Assembly: GCA_964543205.1 (NCBI GenBank)
Contig: CAZIXB010000049.1
Location: 1 to 10,362, forward strand
Direction: 5' to 3'
Source: CAYSRM01 sp964543205
GTDB taxonomy: Bacteria; Verrucomicrobiota; Kiritimatiellia; UBA8416; CAYSRM01
DNA: 10,362 nucleotides
Of this stretch, positions 1 to 6,981 are shown in pieces (position 1 is the stretch's first letter; each line of letters opens with the position of its first letter). The position numbers and the translations under genes were made by a program. The notes under the pieces are model-generated. The model was not told the DNA's origin and searched no databases. It worked only from the letters and a program-made list of their open reading frames with translations.

Positions 1-1
1 C

Positions 2-1576
2 ACTCAAAAAACGCAGCCGATCGCAAAAAAACTGTCATGGAACTCAGCCATCGTCGGCGGCGAGGTTACAGGGGGCTCTCCTATCCCAAGGGCTTTTATA
101 TGCATTAACGCAGGGAAAGACGCAGGCACTGAGTCGACAAATAGTTGGGCAAGGGTTATACCTGTAGGCTTGAAGTCCGGGGAATTTGAAAGGGTGATCG
201 ATAAGCTTGACAGTCAGCAGAAATATTTTGTGCGGACCTTTCTTGAAAACTATGTCGGGCACAACTGGTCGCAGCCAGGAAGCTTCACTACTGATTCCGC
301 TCCGCCCGCAGTCGCGAAACTGACCATTGACGGCGACCAGCAAATTGACGGGGAATCTGCATCAATTAACTTTGTCGAAACTCCGGATCATCCGCTGTAC
401 GCAGTTGGTAAAACTCCGAACTGGCTGTACAAGTTTTCCGATTATGGATCCAAACCAACCCCTTTTCATCTTGGCGCACATACCCTGATCAGCGATCATG
501 CTGCCGGCCAACTGACACTGGACCTGAACAAAGGCCCCGTCACCGGCAAGGCCGAGACGGCCATTCTAACATTCCGGGGCAGCCAAATCAGCTCATCGCA
601 TATCGTCATTGAGAACGTAGGCGATATAGATATGGGTGGCATCGATACGCATGCCGAGCACATAAGCGCGAACTCCGATTACCGGGCGGGCAGCATTACC
701 CTGGGCAGCAAAGACAATCGCGCAGGAGTTGTTCGCGTCGGTTATCTGCATGCTTACGCGCCGGGAGCCAGAGCCAGCGCTGGATCGATAACCGTTTTCG
801 GCGCAGGGGATGTAACCGTCGGCACATCCGATAAGCCCGGCGATATTCGCGCGGAGTCCGGCGCATGGAACGGAGGCAATGTTTTGATTAATCATTTCGG
901 CGCCCTGACAGCAGGAAGCATCAAAACGACTACGAAAGGCGCCAGAACCAGTAGGCCTTTTCCCGGCATGATATCGCTGGACGGAAACAACAGTTCAGGC
1001 GATGCTGACATCGGTTCCATTGAAGCGTGTAAACTGAAGAGGGGCTACGTTTCAAAAAGCGGAGTGGAAATATCGATCAGTAATTACAGGAATGTCACAA
1101 TCGGCAACATAAAAGGAAAAGCCTCAGTAAATCACACTGCCTCGGATTTGATGATACACAAGGGCATTGCCGGGAATATCAATCTGACCGGAAAACTTGA
1201 CCTTAGCTCGGAAGACAAGGAAGACAAGGAGGACAAGGACAATCTTACCCGGTACGGACGGGCGGAACTAGCCTGCGACAAGGCCATACTTCTGGCTCAA
1301 CTTGATCTTGATCTGCTTCAGAGTATCACGCTTGACAGTGGCAGCGGCAACTCCGGTATCAAAGGAGCGATTGCCGACTTTGACGTCACTGAATCCAGCG
1401 GCGCCGGGACGAAAAACGATCCCAAAATCTCAAAGGAAACCCGTCTGCGCGTCCCGGTTGGCCAGACCGTGCGCTACAAGGCTGGCGGCGCTAACGAAGC
1501 GCTGGGCGGCCATGTCTGGCAGCTTCGCAACGCCAAGGGCGACGGACCGGGCGGACTGCTGGCGCCGGAAGAATGA
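2..1576 (+). CDS. Large surface-type protein with beta-helix-like repeats, 5'-partial
   Basis: The frame is open from base 2 to a TGA at 1574-1576 (524 codons), with no stop and no ATG upstream, so the gene very probably begins before the window. A TTG at 170 could open a 468-residue protein, but no ribosome site sits at a useful distance before it. The middle (bases about 590-1200) is rich in short Gly/Asn/Ser/Thr segments alternating with beta-prone runs such as VIENVGDIDMGGI, GDVTVGT, GGNVLINHF and RNVTIGNIKG, about 20-30 residues apart. This is the look of a right-handed beta-helix or haemagglutinin-like passenger. An acidic-basic EDKEDKEDKD tract follows, then a C-terminal stretch containing LRVPVGQTVRY and ending GGLLAPEE. 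I see no catalytic motif and do not recognise a family. Local GC is uneven: 23 of 60 bases at 1081-1140 against 35 of 60 at 661-720. The next gene starts one base after the stop, which suggests co-translation with the mannosidase. An exported surface or adhesive role is inference. Confidence 0.72.
   Translation, partial: TQKTQPIAKKLSWNSAIVGGEVTGGSPIPRAFICINAGKDAGTESTNSWARVIPVGLKSGEFERVIDKLDSQQKYFVRTFLENYVGHNWSQPGSFTTDSAPPAVAKLTIDGDQQIDGESASINFVETPDHPLYAVGKTPNWLYKFSDYGSKPTPFHLGAHTLISDHAAGQLTLDLNKGPVTGKAETAILTFRGSQISSSHIVIENVGDIDMGGIDTHAEHISANSDYRAGSITLGSKDNRAGVVRVGYLHAYAPGARASAGSITVFGAGDVTVGTSDKPGDIRAESGAWNGGNVLINHFGALTAGSIKTTTKGARTSRPFPGMISLDGNNSSGDADIGSIEACKLKRGYVSKSGVEISISNYRNVTIGNIKGKASVNHTASDLMIHKGIAGNINLTGKLDLSSEDKEDKEDKDNLTRYGRAELACDKAILLAQLDLDLLQSITLDSGSGNSGIKGAIADFDVTESSGAGTKNDPKISKETRLRVPVGQTVRYKAGGANEALGGHVWQLRNAKGDGPGGLLAPEE
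1211..1240 (+). repeat. 9-base tandem repeat encoding (EDK)3-D
   Basis: Two identical copies of GAAGACAAG, a third with one change (GAGGACAAG) and a partial fourth (GAC) lie in frame inside the beta-helix-like gene. They encode EDKEDKEDKD. Change in copy number would keep the frame and only lengthen a charged linker between the repeat region and the C-terminal part. Confidence 0.85.
1567..1571 (+). promoter_or_regulatory. Ribosome binding site for the alpha-mannosidase gene
   Basis: GGAAG ends 6 bases before the ATG at 1578 and lies inside the last codons of the upstream gene. The arrangement GGAAG-nn-TGA-A-ATG is the same as at the next junction (6002-6015), which supports 1578 as the start rather than the ATG at 1602, which has no comparable site. 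Confidence 0.55.
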
Positions 1577-1577
1577 A

Positions 1578-4500
1578 ATGGATCGAAGAACGGGTGTCGA
1601 GATGAATAAGTATTCCATGATTCGTCGAACAGGAATCCGTCTTTTATTGACGGGTTTGCTGACTGCATCGGCGTGGGCGGAAGGAGTTCCTCAGTCGAAC
1701 CCGGTGGATCTTGCCACGGAAAAAGTCCTGTACACCATCGGTTACGCGCACCTGGATACGCAATGGCGGTGGGACATCCAGTCGACCATTAAGAGCTGGA
1801 TACCTAGGACGCTCGAATACAACTTCGACAAGTTCGAGAAATATCCCCGCTACGTTTTCAATTTTGAAGGTTCCTATCGCTACATGCTGGCCAGGGAGTA
1901 CTATCCCGAACTTTACGAAAAGCTCAAGGAATACGTGGCCAAGGGCCGCTGGGCGGTGTGCGGCGCCTCGGTCGACGCTTACGACGCCAACGTGCCGTCG
2001 CCGGAGAGCCTGATTCGCCAGGCCCTCTACGGCAACGGGTTCTTCAAGCGGGAGTTCGGCAAGGTCAGTCGCGACGTGATGCTCGCGGACTGTTTCGGTT
2101 TCCCGGCGTCGCTGCCGTCGGTTGCCGCGCACTGCGGACTGAAAGGCTTCATTACCCAGAAGCTGAGCTGGGGCTGCCCGCGGAGCGTTCCTCCCCTCGG
2201 AGTGTGGGTCGGACCCGACGGGCGCGGGGTGGTGGCGGCGGTTAATCCAGGTTCGTACATCAGCAGTCTCGAGCCCGGACTTCACAAGGAGCCGACGGAG
2301 AACATGCGGCAGACGGCCCGGGATTCCGGTCTCTGGGTCGATTGCGTTTATCACGGCGCAGGAGACCAAGGCGGCGGACCGAAGGAGAGTTCTATCAAGG
2401 CCGTCAACGACAGTGTGGCCGCCGACGGACCGGTGCGCGTGATCAGCGATCGGGCCGACAGGATTTTCGACGATCTGAAACCCGGGCATATCGCCAAATT
2501 GCCCCGCTACGAAGGCGACCTGCTTCTCACGGAACATTCGGCCGGATCCATCACCTCGCACGGTTACATGAAACGCTGGAACCGAAAAAACGAGTTGTTG
2601 GCTGACGCAGCCGAACGGGCGTCTGTCGCGGCCGAGTGGCTGGGGGCGGCGCGCTATCCGCGAGATAAGTTGACCGCCGCCTGGACACGGTTCCTGGCCC
2701 AGCAGATGCACGACATTCTGCCGGGCACCAGCATTCCCAAGGTTTACTACTGGTCCTGGAACGACGAAGTCGTGGCCATGAACCAGTTTGCCGCGGTATT
2801 GGAAAATGGCGTTGGCGCGGTCTGCCGGGCGATGGATACGCAGGTCGAAGGTCGGGCGCTGGTGGTTTTCAATCCGCTGTCGATCAATCGCGAAGATGTC
2901 GTCGAAGTCACTCTGCGATATCCCGGCGGTGCGCCTGGGGCCGTGCGGGTGTTTGGGCCGGACGGCAAGGAGACGCCCTCGCAGGCGGTTCGCAGGGAGG
3001 ACGATGTGCTTCAGCTGATTTTTCTGGCAAAGCTTCCCTCGGTGGGGTTCGCAGTTTTCGACGCGCGCCCGGCGGAATCGTCCTGCGCGCTGACCACAGG
3101 ATTGAAGGTGACGGAGTCCAGCCTGGAAAATCGCCGCTACCGGGCGCAACTGGACGCCAACGGCGACATAGCGTCTATCACAGACAAAGCCGCGGGACGG
3201 GAGGTGCTCTCGGCGCCGATTCGTCTGGTGCTGATGCGGGACAAGCCCGCAAAATGGCCGGCCTGGAATATGGACTGGAAAGACTTGAGCAGGGAGCCTT
3301 ATGCCTGCGTTTCCGGTCCGGCGCAGGTACGGATTGTCGAATCTGGGCCGGTACGGGTAACGGTGCAGGTGACGAGAGAGGCGCATGGATCGCGTTTCGT
3401 TCAAAAAATCAGCCTGGCCGCAGGCGGCGCGGGCAACCGACTGGAGTTTGAGACTGACGTTGAATGGGTCACCTATGAAACATGCCTCAAGGCGGTCTTT
3501 CCGTTGAGCGTCTCGAACCAGAATGCCACCTACGATCTGGGCCTTGGAACTGTTGAGCGGCCGACGGCGCATCCCGAACAATACGAGGCGCCCTCGCAGC
3601 AGTGGATCGACCTGAGCGCGAGCGACGGCAGCTACGGAGCCGCGATTCTGGACGACTGCAAATACGGTTCAAACAAGCCGGACGAGAAAACCATCCGCCT
3701 GACTCTGGTCAGGAATCCGAGAGACGAGGACCCGCAGGATATCGGACGTCACCATATGCTCTTTGCTCTGACCGCGCACACCGGCGACTGGCGCCGGGGC
3801 GGAGTTCCATGGGAAGCGGCGAGGCTAAACCAGCCGCCGGTGGTTTTCGAAAGTCCGGCGCATCCAGGGAAGCTGGGCAAACGTTTTTCGTTGTTGAAGG
3901 TCAGCTCCGCGCAGGTGTCGGTCAAGGCTCTGAAAAAAGCCGAGGATACCGACGAGGCGGTTGTTCGTCTCCAGGAACTTCACGGCAGGGCTGCCCAAGG
4001 GGTGACTCTGTCGCCGGCCGCGCCAATCGTTGCCGCGCGTGAGCTCAACGGCATGGAAGAGGAAATCGGCGAGGCAGACCTCGTGGACGGCAAGCTGGTT
4101 TGCGATTTCGAGCCCTACCGCCCTCGGACTTTTGCGCTTAAACTTGGGAACCCTCCGGCAAGGCTTTCCGCGCCGGTATGCGCGCATGTGGCGTTGGAGT
4201 ACGATCTGGACGCGATCAGTTCCGACGCCAACCGCAGCGATGGCGACATGGACGGACACGGACGCGCGCTTCCGGCCGAGCTGGTTCCCGACGTGGTGGA
4301 GAGCGAAGGGATCGCCTTTAAGACGGGGTCGACGGAAGACGGACGAAAGAACGCGCTTGTGTGCCGGGGACAGACGGTGAAACTCCCGCCTGGAGATTAC
4401 AACCGGCTGTATTTGCTGGCATCCGCCCTCGAGGACACGCAAGGCGACTTTGAACTCGGCGGTAAGTCCGTTAACCTTGGCGTCCAAAGCTGGTCTGGGG

Positions 4501-6011
4501 TTATAGGTCAATGGGACAGTTGCATGCTCGGCGGAGAGCTTACGGATGACCCCGCGAAGCTTCAACCGGCGTTCATCAAACGCGACACAATCGGTCTGCT
4601 TCTGACCCATCGGCATTGGGCCCCGCGTGGGAGGAAGGGATGGAACGAACCCTATGTGTTCTGTTATCTGTTCAAGTACGGTTTGCCTCTGCCTAAGGGC
4701 GCGACTGAGATTAAGCTGCCCGACAACCCGAAGATTCGCGTCTTTGCCATGACCGTTGCCCGGAACGACAACGATGCGGCCGGCCCGGCGCAGGACCTCT
4801 ACGACCGGTTCGATCCGCCCGCCCCGAGGCCGTCATTCGATCCCAATGGGGGCCGCTACGACGATGCCGTTTCCGTGGAGATGGACGGATCGCTTTTTAC
4901 CGCGGACTACGAGCTTCGCTACACGACTGATGGGCGCGATCCTGCAACACAATCTCCCGTGTACGATGGACCGTTCCATCTTTTCAGCAGCAAGGTCCTG
5001 AAGGGACAATACTTCCGTGAAGCCAAACCAGCCGGTCCTTGTGTTACGAGCGAATTTAAAATCGACGACCGGTCGCCGCCGCAGGTTACGGAGGTCGGCG
5101 CCGTTGAGGAGGGGCGCGTAGTCGCTATCGTATTCTCGGAACCGCTGGACGAGGCGTCGGCCCGGAAAGTCGGCAACTACGCCATAGACGGCGGCGTCAA
5201 GGTTACCTCCGCCGAACTGGATCAGGACATGAAATCGGTCGTATTGAGCACATCGGGCCTGAAGGCCGAAACCGTGTACAATCTTTCGATAAATGGCGTC
5301 AGGGATCGGTCACCGGCGGGCAACGCCATATCGGGGAATGTAAAACACAGGCTCGAAATTGATGCGGACCTTGTCCTGCATTTGGCATTCGAAGACCAGG
5401 AGGCGGATTCCATTGTGGACAGTTCGCCGACCGGGGCAACAGGAAGCGTTGATGGAGGAGCCCGCCGCGGTGAAGGCCGTTTCGGCGGCGCCTTGATATT
5501 TGACGGTGACGATGACCAGGTGATCTTCAAAGATCGGCCCAAGTTCAATCCCATGGAAGGCATCACCATTGCCGCCTGGATCAAGCCGGATGATCTCCAC
5601 CGCAAGCGTCGTCGCGTGCTTCAGAAAGGGAAGCAGCTGGGCAGACAATATCGCCTTTGGATAGAGGGGGGGCTGAAGTTCGAATTATACAAGCTGGGAT
5701 TGCTGAAAGGACCCTCGCCCCAGCCGGGCGAGTGGACTCATGTTGCCGGTACCTACGACGGAAGTGTTATGCGTCTGTTCATAGACGGCCGGGAAGTTGC
5801 AAAATGCCGGGTCAGCGGCAAGCTGCCTGTGACCGGGGATCCGGTATACGTGGGGTCTAATCATGCCAGTACCTGGAAAGGAAACAGGTTCAAGGGCGTT
5901 ATGGACGAGGTTCGCGTGTACAGCCGCGGGCTTCATCCCGCGGAGGTGCGTGTGCTGGCAGGCAAACCCGGCTTGCCGGGTGGACAAACAAACAACAGAA
6001 AGGAAGACTGA
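1578..6011 (+). CDS. Exported GH38 alpha-mannosidase with chitobiase-C-like, Ig-like and LamG C-terminal domains
   Basis: The product (1477 aa) should hydrolyse alpha-linked mannose with retention through a zinc-dependent GH38 active site. By comparison with Golgi mannosidase II, all four zinc ligands are present: His58 and Asp60 in AHLDTQWRW, Asp171 (also the nucleophile) in LADCFGF, and His378 in QQMHDILPGTS. A signal peptide is visible: RR at 16-17, hydrophobic LLLTGLLTASAWA to residue 34, likely cut before Glu35. The GH38 C-terminal motif KKAED...VVRLQE lies near 786-801. Residues about 875-1062 (from YDLDAISSDANR) form a beta-rich module that I associate with other bacterial GH38 enzymes. 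Next come a chitobiase/FN3-associated-like domain (about 1082-1163, with YTTDGRDP), an Ig-like domain (about 1165-1260) and a LamG domain (about 1263-1465, with ITIAAWIKP, GEWTHVAGTYDG and MDEVRVYSRGL). Start 1578 is chosen on its ribosome site. ATG 1602 would give 1469 aa and a more usual signal-peptide n-region. Linkage specificity cannot be read from sequence. Confidence 0.93.
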   Translation: MDRRTGVEMNKYSMIRRTGIRLLLTGLLTASAWAEGVPQSNPVDLATEKVLYTIGYAHLDTQWRWDIQSTIKSWIPRTLEYNFDKFEKYPRYVFNFEGSYRYMLAREYYPELYEKLKEYVAKGRWAVCGASVDAYDANVPSPESLIRQALYGNGFFKREFGKVSRDVMLADCFGFPASLPSVAAHCGLKGFITQKLSWGCPRSVPPLGVWVGPDGRGVVAAVNPGSYISSLEPGLHKEPTENMRQTARDSGLWVDCVYHGAGDQGGGPKESSIKAVNDSVAADGPVRVISDRADRIFDDLKPGHIAKLPRYEGDLLLTEHSAGSITSHGYMKRWNRKNELLADAAERASVAAEWLGAARYPRDKLTAAWTRFLAQQMHDILPGTSIPKVYYWSWNDEVVAMNQFAAVLENGVGAVCRAMDTQVEGRALVVFNPLSINREDVVEVTLRYPGGAPGAVRVFGPDGKETPSQAVRREDDVLQLIFLAKLPSVGFAVFDARPAESSCALTTGLKVTESSLENRRYRAQLDANGDIASITDKAAGREVLSAPIRLVLMRDKPAKWPAWNMDWKDLSREPYACVSGPAQVRIVESGPVRVTVQVTREAHGSRFVQKISLAAGGAGNRLEFETDVEWVTYETCLKAVFPLSVSNQNATYDLGLGTVERPTAHPEQYEAPSQQWIDLSASDGSYGAAILDDCKYGSNKPDEKTIRLTLVRNPRDEDPQDIGRHHMLFALTAHTGDWRRGGVPWEAARLNQPPVVFESPAHPGKLGKRFSLLKVSSAQVSVKALKKAEDTDEAVVRLQELHGRAAQGVTLSPAAPIVAARELNGMEEEIGEADLVDGKLVCDFEPYRPRTFALKLGNPPARLSAPVCAHVALEYDLDAISSDANRSDGDMDGHGRALPAELVPDVVESEGIAFKTGSTEDGRKNALVCRGQTVKLPPGDYNRLYLLASALEDTQGDFELGGKSVNLGVQSWSGVIGQWDSCMLGGELTDDPAKLQPAFIKRDTIGLLLTHRHWAPRGRKGWNEPYVFCYLFKYGLPLPKGATEIKLPDNPKIRVFAMTVARNDNDAAGPAQDLYDRFDPPAPRPSFDPNGGRYDDAVSVEMDGSLFTADYELRYTTDGRDPATQSPVYDGPFHLFSSKVLKGQYFREAKPAGPCVTSEFKIDDRSPPQVTEVGAVEEGRVVAIVFSEPLDEASARKVGNYAIDGGVKVTSAELDQDMKSVVLSTSGLKAETVYNLSINGVRDRSPAGNAISGNVKHRLEIDADLVLHLAFEDQEADSIVDSSPTGATGSVDGGARRGEGRFGGALIFDGDDDQVIFKDRPKFNPMEGITIAAWIKPDDLHRKRRRVLQKGKQLGRQYRLWIEGGLKFELYKLGLLKGPSPQPGEWTHVAGTYDGSVMRLFIDGREVAKCRVSGKLPVTGDPVYVGSNHASTWKGNRFKGVMDEVRVYSRGLHPAEVRVLAGKPGLPGGQTNNRKED
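5999..6006 (+). promoter_or_regulatory. Ribosome binding site for the sugar-binding lipoprotein
   Basis: AAAGGAAG ends 6 bases before ATG 6013 and overlaps the last codons of the mannosidase gene. It fixes the start at 6013, where a classic lipoprotein signal begins, and rules out the longer frame that starts at 5863 inside the LamG domain. Confidence 0.7.
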
Positions 6012-6012
6012 A

Positions 6013-6981
6013 ATGAAATACTCACTGAAGATTCCAGCGATAATAACCATGGTGACGTTTGTGGCCTTGGGGATCACCGGCTGCGGCGACGGCAGGAAAG
6101 GCGGAGGGGGCGATGCGGCCGATGCTTCCGGCTCCGACGTTGTTATCGGTGTATCGCTGTTGACCCGTACTCATCCCTTTTATCAGGATCTGGAAGCCGG
6201 GCTTAAGGAGGAGGCCGACAAGCGAGGGTATCGACTGTTGATTTCCGCCGGGGAGTTTGATGTTGCCAGGCAGAAGGATCAGTTGGCGGATTTTATTGTC
6301 AAACGGGTCAGCGCCATTGTGCTAAGCCCGTGCGACTCGAAGAGTGTCGGCACATCGGTAGCCGCTGCTAACGACGCGGGGATCCCGGTTTTCACCGCGG
6401 ACATCGCCTGTCTTGCCGAGGGGGCGGATGTCGTCTGCCATGTAGCCAGCGACAACGTCGCCGGCGGCCGCGAGGCGGCAAAGGCTTTATCCGAGGCTTT
6501 GGGCGGTGTGGGCAAGGTCGCGATCATCGACCACCCCGAAGTGGAGTCGGTAATTCAGCGGGTTAAGGGCTTCGAGGAAGAACTCGCCAAGACCAAAGGC
6601 ATTGAGATTGTCGCCAAGCTGCCCGGCGGAGGCGTGAAAGACAAGGCCTTCAAGGTTGCCGAGGATCTGCTTCAGGCCCACCCGGATCTGTCGGGCGTGT
6701 TCGGCATCAACGACGATTCGGCGTTGGGCGCGCTGGCCGCGATAGAGAAGGCCGGGAAGCTCGGCGAGGTTAAGATTGTCGGTTTTGATGCAGTGCCCGA
6801 AGCCCGCAAGGCCATTGGGGAAGGCAAAATTCACGCCGATGTGATCCAGCAACCGCGGACTATCGGGCGCAAGACTATCGAAGCGATTTATGCTTACATG
6901 TCCGGCGAAGAAGCGCCTGAGACTATCCTGGTTCCCTGCGGGCTTTTCACCAGGGCGGACGCGGATAGAGAAGCGAGGTGA
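6013..6981 (+). CDS. Sugar ABC transporter substrate-binding lipoprotein, RbsB-like (type-1 periplasmic binding fold)
   Basis: The product (322 aa) captures a monosaccharide outside the inner membrane and delivers it to the ATPase-permease pair encoded next. The N-terminus is a lipoprotein signal with lipobox I-T-G-C (Cys24), then a Gly/Asp-rich linker (25-42) and a complete type-1 binding protein. Family landmarks are VVIGVSLLTRTHPFYQ (43-58), ASDNVAGG, the hinge-region GINDDSALGA (231-240), KIVGFDAVPE and VIQQPRTIG. Aligned from memory with E. coli RbsB, the ribose contacts Asp89, Asn190, Asp215 and Gln235 appear kept as Asp130, Asn233, Asp259 and Gln279. Arg90 is replaced by Ile131, Asn64 by Ser, and the start NPFF reads HPFY. 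The pocket is therefore ribose-like but not identical, so the ligand is left open; mannose or another hexose would fit the neighbouring mannosidase. The gene starts one base after the mannosidase stop, and its own stop overlaps the next start. Confidence 0.93.
   Translation: MKYSLKIPAIITMVTFVALGITGCGDGRKGGGGDAADASGSDVVIGVSLLTRTHPFYQDLEAGLKEEADKRGYRLLISAGEFDVARQKDQLADFIVKRVSAIVLSPCDSKSVGTSVAAANDAGIPVFTADIACLAEGADVVCHVASDNVAGGREAAKALSEALGGVGKVAIIDHPEVESVIQRVKGFEEELAKTKGIEIVAKLPGGGVKDKAFKVAEDLLQAHPDLSGVFGINDDSALGALAAIEKAGKLGEVKIVGFDAVPEARKAIGEGKIHADVIQQPRTIGRKTIEAIYAYMSGEEAPETILVPCGLFTRADADREAR

Noticed and set aside
170..172. TTG at 170 as the true start of the first gene
   Set aside because: The frame stays open to base 2 and no ribosome site stands at a proper distance; a 5'-truncated gene is more likely, though TTG is not excluded.
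1302..1577. Upstream extension of the mannosidase frame to ATG 1302
   Set aside because: It would overlap the previous gene by 275 bases and bury the signal peptide behind 92 Arg-rich residues with no family likeness.
1602..1679. Twin-arginine (Tat) signal in the mannosidase
   Set aside because: RRTGIRLLL has the paired Arg, but Gly stands where the motif wants Phe; an ordinary Sec signal explains it as well.
1644..3581. 645-codon open frame on the minus strand inside the mannosidase gene
   Set aside because: It is antisense to the conserved GH38 core, its translation is Arg/Gly/Pro-rich without any motif, and long antisense frames are expected in GC-rich coding DNA.
3825..4616. 263-codon minus-strand open frame
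   Set aside because: It is antisense to the mannosidase C-terminal region and shows no domain or ribosome site.
5863..6012. Extension of the binding-protein frame upstream to 5863
   Set aside because: It overlaps the LamG domain and hides the lipoprotein signal; AAAGGAAG and the lipobox fix the start at 6013.
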